A DNA stretch of 64,000 bases, taken from assembly GCA_958009085.1 (NCBI GenBank), contig OY253675.1:1173398-1237397 (forward strand), written 5' to 3'. The stretch's first letter is position 1. Every line of letters starts with the position of its first letter. The notes below the pieces were generated by a model. That model was not told where the DNA came from, did no database searches, and worked only from the letters and a program-made list of their open reading frames with translations. Source of the DNA: Protoeuglena noctilucae. Lineage: Eukaryota > Chlorophyta > Pedinophyceae > Marsupiomonadales > Marsupiomonadaceae. Of the stretch, positions 45,946 to 58,200 are shown piece after piece. A program made the translations under genes and the position numbers.

Positions 45946-47893
45946 TCAAGCCTGCTTGGTGGCAGCAGCGCCGGGCTGGGCAGCAGCGCCGGGCTTAACT
46001 GCGGCGCCGGGCTGTGCGGCGGCACCGGGCTGAGCAGCGGCACCGGGCTGGGCAGCAGCGCCGGGCTGGGCAGCAGCGCCGGGCTGGGTGGCAGCAGCAG
46101 CAGCGCCGGGCTGGGCAGCAGCGCCCCCACCCTGCGGCAGGTTGAGTCCCGAGGGGAGGAGGACCTGGTCGATGATCTGCGGGGAGGGGGGAGGGGAGAG
46201 GATGGGTGGCAGGGGCGTGAAACAGACCCATCACCCTGGCACCTGGCCATCCCCCTCCTTACCCGGACTTGCAGGTTGGTGTTGCAGATCCTGCCACCCC
46301 CCAGGATGGTGGCGGTGGTGCCGCCGGGGGACTTGACCTGGGCGCGGCTGACGGTGAGGTTCTGGCCGTTGAGGGTGGGGACAGAGCCCGTCGCGACGCA
46401 GGACTTGGTGCCTGGGTGCAAGAGAGGGGTCGTGTGGGTGGCACAGGTAGAGACTGAGCGGTGAGTGCACCTGCTGTTGCATGCACGCGTGCATTGGCGT
46501 GCATCCCATGCACGCGCATGCGACTGTGCAGTGTGCCGCATCCGCGTGCCCACTCACTGCTGATGTGCTCCTTGAGCACCGCCGTGAGGAGCTGCGTGTT
46601 GGAGAGCAGCTGCTGCTTGGTCTCGTTGAGCTTGGACAGCAGCGCTGCGGGGAGGGAAAGCGAGATGCACGGTCGCTTGGACATCGGGCAAAAGTGGCGC
46701 GTGCCGAGCCAGGGATGCGCATTCGCAGTTGCGCAATGCTCACCCTGGAAGGCGGAGTTGGTGGGGGCGTAGACGCACGCGCTGCTCTTCAGCAGGAGGT
46801 CGATCAGGTTAGCCCTGGGTGGGGGGAGAGAGCAGGGGCGACATGATGATAGGCTTCCGACAAGGGCACACGACCATCTCATGTCTGCATCTCCTGAATC
46901 TCAGCGTGGCACAACACATGGCCATCCCTGCATCTCAGCCGTGCATGCTCACTCCTTGAGGGCGTCAAAGAAGAAGTACTGGCGCACGTTGAGGTCGGAG
47001 AGGTTGATGCAGTAGCCGGGGGCACGGGGGCGCGAAATGGCCTCCCGGGGCGGGGGGCCCATGCCCATGTTGCCAGCGCCGCCCATGTTGGCCATGCCGC
47101 CCATGTTGGCCATGCCGCCCATGCCCATGCCCGCACCCATTCCGCCAGCACCGGCAGCACCGCCCGCACCTGCGCCCGTCGCACCTGCACCCGCTGCACC
47201 CGCGGTGGGGTTGGCATCGGCAGCCATCCGGCGCATGCCACCCGCGCCGCCAGCGCCCGTCGCACCGCCAGCACCGCCACCAGTCAAGCCGCCTGCGCCG
47301 GTCGAGCCACCCGCGAGGCCGACGCCCGTGGAGCTGCCCGCGAGGCCACCGCCCGTCGTGCTGCCGAGACCAGCCGTGGGTGGCACGGTGGGCGTAGGCA
47401 TGACGGTAGGCAGGGGCGTGGCGAGGGTCTGGGAGGAGGGCTCATTGGCCTCGATGGGCCTCTCCTTGGAAGAGGGCTCCTTGGCCTCGATGGGCTTCTC
47501 GACCTCGCCCGACCGCATGGTGGATGTCGGGGTGGTCATCGGGGTGGCCAGCGGGGTGGTGAGGGGGGTGGCCGTAGGAGTGGTCGTGGCCGCGACGGGG
47601 GTGGTCGCCATCGGGGTCACCAGGGGCGTGGCGGCCACCGTCGGCGCGGGCGTGACGACGGCAACCGGGGTCGCGGCGGTGGCCTGCGCGAGGCTGCGGG
47701 GAAACGGGGGGCGGGGCCTAGGGTGTCGGTTGGCTGTCGAGCCCCGCGCGGCAACTTCCAGACATTTACGCAGCCGCAGAGCCGCGCGATGGGATCTATG
47801 GTGACGAAATCGCCCGTACCTCTTTGCCTGGGCGCCTCCGATGGCCAGAGCGGCCACCAGGAGGGTCCCGCCGAGTCGCGAGACCAGCCGCAT
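45946..47893 (-). CDS. Secreted FAS1 (fasciclin) domain protein B with low-complexity ends
   Basis: Six in-phase exons (47820-47893, 46953-47693, 46744-46814, 46558-46644, 46263-46411, 45946-46176) give 450 residues. A signal peptide (MRLVSRLGGTLLVAALAIGG, cleavage near AQA) leads into a ~240-residue Thr/Pro/Ala/Gly-rich region with MGGMANM repeats. The FAS1 domain includes VRQYFFFDALKEANLIDLLL, ACVYAPTNSAFQALLSKL, LLTAVLKEHIS and VRIIDQVLLPSGL. The C-terminus consists of about eight AAQPGA repeats. Exon borders in the FAS1 part resemble those of protein A, and the two probably arose by duplication. Threonine/proline-rich regions suggest O-glycosylation and a cell-wall or matrix role. All introns are GT-AG. 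Confidence 0.85.
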
Positions 47894-48227
47894 CTTGACG
47901 CGTAAAGTGGGCGATCGGGAACGGAGGGCGGCTCGACGAGGCAGGTTCGAGATGACTGTCGCGATGGATCGGGCGGCGCGGCCTTTAAGCTGCTCAGGCC
48001 AGGTGGCGCCAGTACGCCAGACCGTCTGGCAGCCCCTGCGCGCTCCCGCGCGGCGCTCTGTCCTCCTCTCTTTAAACGCTTTCCTAGATGGACGGCGTCT
48101 TCCCCAGCGCAACGATGCCAACGCGCTCGGCGCGCGCCCCCGCAGTCGGGCTAGCTGTCGGCCTGAGTGATCCCGAAAAGGGGAGCGCGGGCGCGCGTGT
48201 GCAAGGCCTCCCTCCCATCCTCGACCC
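47894..48227. other. Intergenic; nothing recognised
   Basis: Upstream of the FAS1 B start and downstream of AAGAB, both on the minus strand. Presumed promoter of FAS1 B. Confidence 0.4.
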
Positions 48228-49450
48228 TCAGTCGTCCTCCTCCCCGCCCAGCAGCCCCGCCATGCGCTCCGCCAGCTCCGCCGCCCCGCGCCGCCGCTCC
48301 GCGTCCGTCATGGCCCCCATCCGCGCCCGGTGCGCCGCCATCGCCGCCAGGAGACCCTCCACCTCCGCCGCCTCCTCGTCCCCTCCCCCCTCGCCGTCCT
48401 CCCGCATCGCCGTCTCCACCGCCCGATCCGCCAGCAGCTCCCGCTCCACCTCCGCCCCCTCGCCCCCGCGGCCCATGTGCTCCTCCATCTCCCGCGCGAG
48501 CTCCGCCTCCAGCTCCGCCTCCACCCCCAAACGCTCCCCGCCAGGGCCGCCATCCCCCGCCTCCCGCGCCAGCTCCCTCTCAATCTCCGCCTCCAGCTCC
48601 GCCTCCAGCCGCCGCTCGTCCTCGTCGCCCGCGGCTGCACCGCCGTTGGCCCGCGGGGGAGCCGCGTCCCCCGCCCCCAGCAGCGCGCGCCCCACCCGGC
48701 GCATCCCCGGCCACGGGCACACCCCCAGGGCCTCCACCACGCGCCCGGCGCCCATGCGGTCCGCCTCGCGGCCCCGCGGCTGCCCCAGCGCCTCGTCCAG
48801 CGCCGCGTCCGTCGCACTTAGCAGGACGGGCTCCATGCCCACCTCGGCCGCCCACGCCCGCGCGTCGTCAAAGAAGGGACACAGCGCGCAAGGACCGGCG
48901 GGGCCGGGGGGGACCGGGTGCGCGGCCCCGCAGCCGGGGCAGGGGGCGGCGTCGCCAGTCGGGCCGCCCCCCACGGCCAGCACCAGCAGCCGCGCCTCCC
49001 CGCACGCCGGGTCCGCCAGGGGCTCCCCTGCAGCAGCCGACGGGGGAGGCGGGTATCCAGCTGTCCTCATGCATCTCGACGCGCACCGCACAAGCATCGT
49101 CTTTCCCGCCAGCGCCCGGCCCGTCTGCTCTCAACTGCGCATGCCACTGCACCCCGTCACTCACCTGCGTCGCCACGGAGGGTCTCCTGAAGGCGGCGGA
49201 GGGACTCCCGGTCGCCGCCGTCACACACTGTGAGGAGGGCGCCCGGCGCTCCGCCCGCCCCCTCCGCCGCGAGCCGCTCCCCCGCAGCCCGCAGCGTCAG
49301 CGGCTGCACGACCAGGTCCGCTGTGTAATAGCGCGTGGAAAGGGTCCATGGCACCCCGCCCTCGGACGCGGGGCGACCCGTGAGATGCGACGCGACGCTC
49401 TCCGCGAGGTGCAGGTCCTCCGCGACCACCCAGACCACCGCGGACGCCAT
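48228..49450 (-). CDS. AAGAB: Alpha/gamma-adaptin-binding protein p34 (AAGAB) family
   Basis: Two exons (49165-49450 and 48228-49027) join in phase to 361 residues. The N-terminal half (MASAVVWVVAEDLHLAESVA, TRYYTADLVVQPL, LLVLAVGG) fits the Rab-like pseudo-GTPase fold of the family. RVVEALGVCPWPGMRRVGRA matches the region that in AAGAB reads like R(I/F)xEAL...xWxxM. The C-terminal half is a Glu/Ala/Arg-rich helix ending in a short conserved tail (DAERRRGAAELAERMAGLLG). AAGAB is an assembly chaperone for AP-1 and AP-2 adaptor complexes. A cysteine group (CPGC...CALC) in the middle is unusual and could bind metal. Family assignment is by motif memory. Confidence 0.65.
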
Positions 49451-49491
49451 GGCTGGCCCCGTGGTGCGCACACGACCTGGGTCGCTCTATT

Positions 49492-49868
49492 CTAATACCG
49501 CCCGCAGTTGATGAAGGCGCCAGCACCCAAGCACAGGCCAAACATCGCCGCGGACTGCACGGACGTCTGCCCGACGTGACGCAGGCGGTAGAGGAAGGGG
49601 ACGGGGAGCTTGAGGGCCTCCCAGGAGCCCCAGATGGTCCCGATCGCCACGCCGAGGGCCCCGCCGACTGCGCGACGCGAGTTTGTAAAGCCATTCTAGC
49701 GATGGACGCGACGAGCGGGCCGAAGGGTCGCGATCGGGGCGATGGCGCGCGCATGAAAGCCTGGCCAAACCGCATCGCCCGCCCCGCTCCGTGGGGTGGG
49801 TCTGGGCGCGCAGAAGCAGCCTCACCAGCAGCTCCGTTGACTATGGCCTGCGAGCAGTCACGTGCCAT
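49492..49868 (-). CDS. ROMO1/MGR2-like mitochondrial inner-membrane protein
   Basis: Exons 49826-49868 and 49492-49667 join in phase to 72 residues. The protein reads MARDCSQAIVNGAAVGGALG, then VAIGTIWGSWEALKLPVPFL and LRHVGQTSVQSAAMFGLCLG. The two glycine-rich membrane segments and the R-(H/Y)-(I/V)-GQT-xxxSAAxFGxxLGxG pattern are those of ROMO1/MGR2, a small subunit that gates lateral release at the TIM23 translocase. The usual length is ~75-115. The exon is open upstream of the ATG (SDWCRRTGCRK) after a perfect acceptor, so a longer N-terminus from a further exon is possible. Confidence 0.75.
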
Positions 49869-50355
49869 CTTGCGGCAACCCGTGCGTCGGCACCAGTCGC
49901 TCTGCGGGGGCGGAGACGGGGCGATGCGGTCCAGCGCGACAACCCAGAGCTCGGCCCGGTCTACGGTCAATAGCAAAGCATCTTAGTGACTCTCTGAATG
50001 CGGGATGACGATGCGCCGGGGCTGTGGTCGCGCCATCGCGGGGTCACCGGGCGTGTGCGTGGAGAGGGTTGTTGGGCCCCGCCTTGTCCTCTGCAAGTGT
50101 CACGGCGACGCGTAGGTCATCCGTAATCAGCTCGCGCCCTGAGACAGCCGCGCTCACTGGCACAGGAGCCCGTCAGATGTTTCACGTCCCAGCGGGACAA
50201 GCCACGCGGCGTGGATGGCAGCACAACGCAGGCAGCGAAGACGAGGCTATCTTGATTCTCCCAGTCCTGACCATTCAACCTTTGGATGACATCCATTTCA
50301 CGATGCATGGCATGCTTGTGCGACAGACAGGCTGCAACGAACCAGCCATGCATCT
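49869..50355. other. Intergenic; nothing recognised
   Basis: Lies between the 3' end of pICln and the start of the ROMO1-like gene (both minus strand). A 5' exon of the ROMO1-like gene may be hidden in the first ~100 bases. Confidence 0.35.
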
Positions 50356-51290
50356 CTACGGCTCTTCGGCGTCCTCGAACTGCCCATTGCTGTCCGCCCC
50401 CCCCTCTCCCTCCCCCTCCCCCTCCCCCAGCATGTCCCCCAGCCGCTCCATCGCCCGCCGCTGCTCCTCCGTAGCCCCCCGCATCGCCGCCGCCTCAAAG
50501 AACACGTCGTCGCCCTCCTCGCCCGACTCCGCCCCCTCCTCGTCCGGGTGCAGCGCCGCGCACTCGCACATGCTCTCGAACAGACCCTCCAGCTCCCCCG
50601 CGTCCTGGGGCACCAGGCGCACCTCCGTCATCGCATCCTCCTCAACTCCACCATCCCCATCGCCATCGCCATTGCCGTTGTCCTCTCCCCCCGCGTACGT
50701 CCCAGCCACCTGCGCGTGCAGGACAGGGTGCCACGGGGTCACGTTGGCACAGGGAGCGACCGCAGCGTCCCCCCTGCAACCCACGCCCAGTCTTGAAACG
50801 AGAGACTCGCCTGGCAGTAGATGCAGGGCCTCGGGTACGCAGACGTGTCGCGGGACACGGCGTGGAGGACGAGGCCACGGAAGTGGATTGCCAGGCCTGG
50901 CTTTGTGCGGTCGTCCTGCGAGTAGCAACAGGGCCCGGTTGGATCTACCACACATAGCGTCCCCAAACGCGCTCTCCGTGGCTGCAGCAGACCGAAGAGC
51001 GCCCCGCACGGCGCTCGCGCCCCGCTGCTCGCCTCTGGCAGCCAAATGATGCGCGCAGTCGTCACGTACAGGTTCCCCAGGCCCGGACGCTGCTCCTCGT
51101 CGAACGCGATCTCAACCTGAGAAGCAACACAGATCGTGTTAGCCGCTGCGCGCGACAATCAGCTTCGCGAGCCCCACGCTGCAGCGCTGCTCACGTGCGG
51201 CACTTTTCGGACCACCTCCTCCCCCTCGATGACCAGGACGGGCGCGCCAGTGTCGTCCCGATTCACAAAGTCATTGATGTACATCGCCAT
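50356..51290 (-). CDS. CLNS1A: pICln, methylosome subunit / Sm-protein assembly chaperone
   Basis: Four exons (51195-51290, 51033-51116, 50811-50915, 50356-50709) join in phase to 212 residues. A PH-like N-terminal domain reads VEIAFDEEQRPGLGNLYVTT, then ARIIWL, GLAIHFRGLVLHAVSRD and PRPCIYCQ. The C-terminal part has TEVRLVPQDAGELEGLFESM, then CECAALHPDEEG, and ends in acidic stretches (EGEGEGEGG, EDAEEP). IYCQ and CECxALHPD are typical of pICln, which loads Sm proteins for snRNP assembly. Two introns have GC donors (GAG|GCGAGC after WLPE; CAG|GCGAGT after IYCQ). It neighbours another splicing gene, SLU7, head to head. Confidence 0.92.
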
Positions 51291-51748
51291 GGCTGCCTCA
51301 CGCCTGGATCTGCGCCCTGCGGCGTGGTGGGACCTGCTTTGCGCTGGCCAGGCACCAGTGGCGCGATCGAAGGGGCAAGCGCTGATGCGGGAGCATGTGC
51401 GTGTGTGGACTACAATCAGCTGTCCGGCACACGGGTCCCGGTGTTCCGCCGGCAATGCGTTCATCTTCTGGCGCCTGGGTTTCCTGGCGTGTGACGCACC
51501 TGAGAAGCTGCGGCTCAAGCTCTCAGAGACCCGAGCTTGCTCTCAGATTCCCGAAGCGCAGGACGTTGGGCTCGACTCGGATCGTGGACGCCATCGCCAC
51601 GCACGGGGCTGCACGAATCGGACGCGCTTTTGATCCCGACGAGCGACGGCCGTGCACGCAGACAGGCACTTGCGCGCAGATTGTCGACCCCACGGCCTGA
51701 AGGTCGTTACTTGGCGGCCTCGCCGCGCAGGGAGGGGGCCCCGTGGCC
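51291..51748. other. Divergent promoter region of pICln and SLU7
   Basis: About 460 bases between two head-to-head genes of the splicing machinery. No exon recognised. Confidence 0.4.
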
Positions 51749-54570
51749 ATGGGGACCGAAAGCAAGGCAAGTTCGTCGCGAGGCAGGCCCATGCGTTCGG
51801 CGTGTCGAGCACGGACCCTTTGCAGTAATTAGACACTGCGAATACGCCTAGATGATTGCCCTCTTGCGGCTTCCCCAGCCGCGCGGTTGCCTCAAAGCCC
51901 ATGCCTCCCCTTCGCGCGTCTCCAGGACCCCGCGGGGGGTGAGGGCGTCAACCCGCACATCCCCCAGTTCATGTCAAGCGCTCCGTGGTATGCGGCGGCG
52001 GGGGACACCCCCCTGGGTCACCAGAAGAACTGGAAGGGGGCGGGTCCGCGCGAGGAGAGCGTGTGGGCGGCCCGGGTGCGCAAAACCTTCCAGGCCACCA
52101 AGTTTCGGAAGGGAGCGTGCGAGAACTGCGGCAGCATGACGCACAAGAGCGCCGAGGTGGGACCTGTGGGCTGCACTGCGTGTGGGGCGTCAACTGGGGG
52201 GGCGCATGTTGCGCGGTTGAGTGCAGAGCGTGACGCGCGCGGCCCTTCCCACCGCAGTGCCTGGAGCGTCCTCGCAAGGTCGGTGCCAAGTGGACGGGCG
52301 AGGACATCGCTGCCGACGAGGAGGTGGAGGACGCGGGGGGGGAGTCGTACGACGCGAAGCGCGACCGGTACCGCGGCTATGACCCCGAGGACTACCAGCA
52401 GACGGTGGCGAGATTCGAACGCATACAGGAGCTGCAGCAGAAGGCGGTCATCAAGAAGCTCATGGAGGCAAGGAGGGGTCTGTTTTGGACGTCGCCTGCT
52501 TGCGTGCCTCGCTTGGCGTTGCTGCGACACCCGCGGCGCTGTTTCGCCTTCAGGAGGAGAATCTGACAGCGGAGGAGGCGGCGCGGAAGGCGGAGGAGGC
52601 TCTGCTGGAGGCCGCGAGGGTGGACGCCAAGCAGGAGGACACGGGGGCGTTTGCCAAAGTGGAGAAGCGAGTGCGGCAGGGGGGAGGGGGGGGCAGCGCG
52701 GGGACGGGTGAGGAGAGAGGAGCGGTGGGCGTGGGTGGCACGGGCCGGCGCAGTGCGCAGGGGCGGGTGGCTGTCGCCCATTGCTGCAAGCCCCACGTCG
52801 TTCCTCCACCCCCCCTCTCCTCCCTCGCAGTTCGCAATCTGCGTATCCGCGAGGACACCGCCAAGTACCTCCTCAACCTGGACCTGGACTCCGCGTACTA
52901 TGACCCCAAGTCGCGGTCGATGCGTGAGGACCCCACGCCCCACCTCAGCGCCAAGGAGAAGGCGAGGGTGGGAATGAATGAGCATGGCATGGCGTTACGT
53001 GTAATGGCACGCAGCTGTGGCATGGCATGGGCACGCTGGCTGTGCACATGCGGCAGTCAGTCTCGAGGCCACCCTCTCACGCATGTACATGTGAGCCGAC
53101 CCCTCATGTCGCCTGCCCCGTTGTCTCCCAGGTGTTTGCCGGGGAGAACTTCGAGAAGGCCTCCGGGGAGTTCCGCGAGTGGCTCCTCCTCCAGGAGCAG
53201 GCGCAGAAGGCGTGGTCCATGGGCGTGGACATGCACACCCACGCCGCCCCCTCCCAGGCGGAGCTGCTGCGGCGTCAGTTCCTGGAGAAGCGCAAGGCAC
53301 TGGCGACGAACCAGAAGTCGGGGGTGCTGGAGAAGTACGGTGAGGAATAAGAGTGGGGTCAGGGGTCCTGTGTGGGGGGTCGATAGATGCGCACCCTTCT
53401 CGGCAGTCGCGGGATCTCCGTCAATGGTGATGGTTGAGTGCCTGCGTCCATGTCACCCCCACAGCCACTCTCTTCGCCATCCATCAGCAAGCGCTTCCTC
53501 TAGTATCACCCGCATCCCCACTCACCCCCAGGCAACGTGGCGGAAGAGGAGCCTGAGGAGCTGCGGGAGATGCAGCAGACGGAGGCATACGTGGAGTACG
53601 ACAGGGCGGGGAGGGTCAAACTGGGGAAGGCGAGAGATGGGTTGAGGATGATAGCACTCTCTCTTGTGTGCTCTCTTGTCATGCTCACCAACCACGCGTG
53701 CACACCGTCGCCTGTCGCCTCACCCTATCGCTGCTCTGCCCGCGTCCCCAGGAGTCCCGGGTGTTTTCCCGCTACAAGGAGGACGTGTTCCCCGGTAACC
53801 ACTCCTCCGTGTGGGGCTCGTGGTGGCACGCGGGGCGGTGGGGGTACCGCTGCTGCCATGCCACGGCGCGCAACGCCTGGTGCACGGGGGAGGCGGGGGT
53901 GCGGGCGGAGGCGGAGAAGGAGGCGCGGATGGAGAGGAACGTGGAGAGGAGGGAGGCGGAGAGGGAGGCGAAGAAGGACAGGGAGGGGGGGGAGGGCGCG
54001 GGTGCGGGTGCGGGTGCGAGTGGTGCGGCCAAGGGGCAGGGGCGGGACATGTACGGGAGGGAGCTGACGTTGGACGAGGAGGTGGACCCGGGGAAGCTGA
54101 AGGAGGCGCTGGAGAGGTGAGGGGGCGGGGGGATGGGATGGGTGAGGCTTGAGGGTGGGAGAAGCTGAGAGGTTGGGGTAGTTGGCGAGTGGATGGTGCT
54201 GTCATGACGATATGCTGATAACAGTGGTCGGTCAGCGACAGTCACTTGCTCGCCCGCGTGCGCAGGGAGGAGCGTCGCCTGCGGGAGCAGCGGGAGGGGG
54301 AGGGCGTGGACGGCCGCAAGCGCAAGTACATGACGCCGGGGTCCACGGACGGCATGACGGTGGAGGAGCTGGAGGCATTCCAGGTGAGGCTGCCCTGGTG
54401 GTGTTGAAAAGCTGGGTCAATGAGCAAGGGGCGGGCAGGGTGCAGGTTAGCGACTGGCTCCCCGCGTGCGCAGAGCGAGATGAGAGTGCCGCGCCCTTGC
54501 CCCGCAGATGAAGCGCGTGAGGGCGGACGATCCCATGGCGCAGATGAAGGGGGACGACAGCCTGCTCTAG
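51749..54570 (+). CDS. SLU7: Pre-mRNA splicing factor SLU7
   Basis: Ten in-phase exons: 51749-51766, 51926-52156, 52258-52467, 52554-52707, 52831-52961, 53132-53339, 53532-53629, 53752-54116, 54266-54383, 54508-54570; about 531 residues. Key stretches are [15 protein letters not shown], a CCHC zinc knuckle in [52 protein letters not shown] and [14 protein letters not shown]7 acts in the second step of splicing and helps choose the 3' splice site. Four of nine introns have GC donors (AAG|GCAAGT, GAG|GCAAGG, AAG|GCGAGG, AAG|GCGAGA), the highest share in the window. The six-codon first exon (MGTESK) is inferred from phase and its GCAAGT donor. Confidence 0.93.
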
Positions 54571-55231
54571 GACCACGCCTGTGTCTCTGTCTATCGAACG
54601 TTCTGCTAGCGTAGGGGGCACAGACCTCCTTGGCGCGAGTGTTGAAGTCGAGAGCGAGTGGACGACAGGCAGATGGCGTTTCCGATGCTCAGCGAGCCTC
54701 GAATCTGCACGAAACGGAGCCCGTGATGTCCGGCGCATGGGCACTTGCGTCCCGGACGAGCGTCAGACGTCGCACGCGACAGAACTCGCTTTGCCAGGCT
54801 ACAGCGTAATTTCATACTGTCGTATCTGTGACCCGACGTGGCCTGCGCTGCGTTTCGCCCTCAGGGGCGACGGCGCAAGCTGCGCGATGCCGTGGGCTGT
54901 TTAGCGAATAGGTTCCTCTCTTGCAGTCGCGATGCCGCTGTGATGTGTGTGCAACATGCGCCTTTACTCTGCTCACCATGCGTAGCGGGTCTTTCAGAAC
55001 CCCAGCGATTCCCGCCAACAGCTCAGGCTGTGAGTGTGCGCAAAAGGTGACCCACGCGGCGATGCGCGCATGTTCTGCAGGCGGCATTATGCAATCCCAT
55101 CTCCATACCATGCATACGAATTCTTTGCGTGGTTATCGCGCCCGCAATGAGCCTCACCGAGGTGCTCCAGCGCGCACACGCAGGTGCTGCGTGATGAGAC
55201 GGCTGCCCGCGACTGACGACGACTGGCCGGC
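54571..55231. other. Intergenic; nothing recognised
   Basis: About 660 bases between SLU7 and the subtelomeric STAND-type gene, somewhat lower in GC than the genes. No exon recognised. Confidence 0.4.
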
Positions 55232-58200
55232 ATGGGCAACACTTGCGGTCGAACCCCGAGCGCCTGGGATGGCGCGGGGCCCGCGACTGCCGCGGACGCA
55301 GCCGCAGCTGTGCTCGCTTTGCTGTCGCCCGGGGCCCTGCCCCAGCCTCCAAGCCCAGCCAGGTGCGTGCCTGGCCGCGACTCTCCGCCCGCTATTCAAT
55401 GTCGAACGCTGCGTCGCTTGCACCACCGCTGCTCTTCCCTTTGCAGTGGGCATGGCGTGACCTGCGTGTGTGGCGTGAGGCACGTGCACAGCCAGCTCTT
55501 GCAAGGGCAGCTGGATGCGATGTCGCTGCATGCGGTGCGGAGGGCAGTGGACGCGGCCCGGGCAGCGGCAGATGCCACCGCGCGGGCGTGCAGGGAGAGG
55601 GACGCGCGTGCAGGCGGGGGGTCGGGACGGGGGACCAAAGAGGGCCGCAAGGGGAGAGCAGGGATGGGGCAAGATACGGCCGCGCTGGAACCCGCGTCTC
55701 TGCTGCCCCCCGCGCGGGTGGCGGAGGAGCTGGACAGCTGCCCGGCTGCCGTGGCAGAGGCAGTCAGGTGACGACCTGCCGCAGAGGGCGCGTCGCTACC
55801 CGAGGTGTCCTCGGCTGCTGCCTTTGCATCGCCTCATCCCTTCCCTCTTCCTGCAGTGAGATGTGGGCGCTCGCAGTGCGTGGCTGCGACGCCTTCGCCG
55901 CCTGCCCCCTGCCCCGTGCCAACGCCGGCAAGGTGCTGGTCGCCCTGCTGACCGCGGCCGCCTCTGCCAGCCTGGTGAGGGACAGGAGGACACATGGATT
56001 GCGTCGCATTCATAGGCCAATCTGGCTGATTGATGCAATGCACCCACGCTTGCTCCCGCAGGCAAGTCCCACCAACCTGGGCCTCCGCGCCTCATTCCTC
56101 GCTGAGCTGGTGGCCGCGTGCCGACTGGCCGCCAACTTCCTTACGTCGTGTCCCGGGGAGGGGGCACTGCGGAGGGCACTCGGGGACCTGCCAGGTGCGT
56201 GGCAGCCCTAGGCACTTGCACCCACTCCCTCCGCTCAGCAGTGCTTTGCAGCAGTGGGCGTTGGTGCCTACTCCTCGCTACCACCCGCACCCCGGCCACC
56301 GCTACTGCCTCACCCCCCACATCAGATGACCAGGACGCGGTGATGGCCGTGGGGGACGTGGCAGGAGCAGCAGAGCCACTGTTCGACACAGCAGCGCTGC
56401 ATGGGTGGAAGGCATGGCGCTTTCGCGACGGCGTGCGCACTCTGCGGCGGCGGGTGGCGAGGGCAGGGGGTGCCGCGACAGTCGAGGCGGCCGTCCTGGG
56501 GTGAGATGCCGAGCAGACGATGATGTGGATGTGGGTCCTGCATGCCTCGTCAGCCGACGCCTCGCGAATCCTCTCCCGTCGCAGTGCGCTCGAGTCCCCC
56601 TCCCGCATGGCAGCGGTAGCGGCCGTGCTGGGGATGACCGGGGAGGCGCTGAGGGGGGCGCTGGAGGCGGTGGGGGTGGTGCCGGGCGACGGTGGCGGGT
56701 GTGGCGAGGGGGGCGTTTGGGACGACGAGGGGAAGACTCCTCTGCCACCATGGATGCGCCAGGTGCCGATGAGAGAGGGCGCAGATGCATCGCTGCTAGG
56801 GCCATGGCTGTGCAACTGTCGCTGTGACTGATCCCCGACTGCCTCTGCCCCCCAGGCGTGGTTGTCTGCCGCACAGGAGTGGCACTCACAGGCGCAGTGC
56901 CGTGGGGTGCCCGCCGCAGTGCTGGCGTGGCGACTCCTCCACCAAAGCCGCAATGCCACCCCCGATGCCGTCGCTGCCCACCGCGCGGCGCTGCGGTCCC
57001 TCGCCGCGCAGGGCGTGGCCTGCGACGATCCTCGCCCCCTCGCGGATGCGGTGCTGCAGCCGATGATGGACCCCCTCGGGTGCGTGCCTGCGACAGTGGT
57101 GGTTGAGCACATGCGCGACAGCTGCGCACCCAGGCAGTCCAGTCTCGGCATCCAAGCAACTCTCCCCACCCGCAGACTCGGCCGCGTAGGTCTGCAGGAC
57201 TTCGCCCTCTTTTACTGCCGTGCCCCCGCCGCCCTCGCCCACCTACGCAACAGCAAAGGGGATGGCCACCACACCACCACGCACAGCACGGGCAGCGAGG
57301 GACCCACGCCGGTGTTCTCTTCTTCGTTCTTGTTGCAAGCCATCGCTGCGTGCAGGGACTCGCTGGGTAAGTGCGGGGCACCAGCCACAGCGATGCAGTC
57401 GCAAGCACGGCACAGGCGCCCATGCTTGCACTGCCCGCCTCGCCGTCGCAGGGGAGGCAGCCGCCCACGCCCCGCTGCTCCGTCGCCTCCGCGGCCAGCT
57501 GCGGCGGTCGGGACTGTGGCCGCCCCCCCGCCCCCGCGCCTGGGCTGGCGCGCTGGCCCTGCGTCAGCCGGGGTCGCTCACGTGGCTGCTGGACGCAGTC
57601 GGCCGGTGGGACGCGCGGGGTCGCTCGCCGAGGATGCTCTAAGTAGAAGGGCCGGCGGGGTCGGGCAAGACGGTCGCAGCCGCCACGGTCGCTGCCACGA
57701 GTGGGGCGGCCGCGTGCTTGTGGATGCGCCACGACGAGGCCACGGGCATGGTGAGTGGTCGCATCTGCTTGTCGCATGTGTCGCTTGCTATTGCGCCACG
57801 GAGGTGTCTCTCTGGTCGTCGCTGCCCCTGCGTGTCCCATCGATTGCTTGTACGTCTGTGTCACTCGGTGCCTCCCTCGTCGTCTCCGCAGAGACCGGAG
57901 CGCGTGGCTGCGGCGCTGTGTTGCCAGCTCGCGGCCCACAGTGCCGTCTTCTGCAGGAGCGCCCTCGAGTGCCTGGCCTCCGCAGAGGCAGGCGCCCGCG
58001 ACCGATGCGAGGGTGCGCCGGGGGCGGGGCTGCGGGAGGCGGAGGCGGAGGCGGTCGTGGAGGCGGCGCTGCTGGCACCAGGTGGGACGTGGGGGGTAAG
58101 AGAGATGGGCTGGCATGTTACCCGGCTGAGGGCTGAGATGCGTCATGTCGTGCATGCGCACGAAGGCACTCGTTGCCAAATGTCGCGCCTGGCAGCACTG

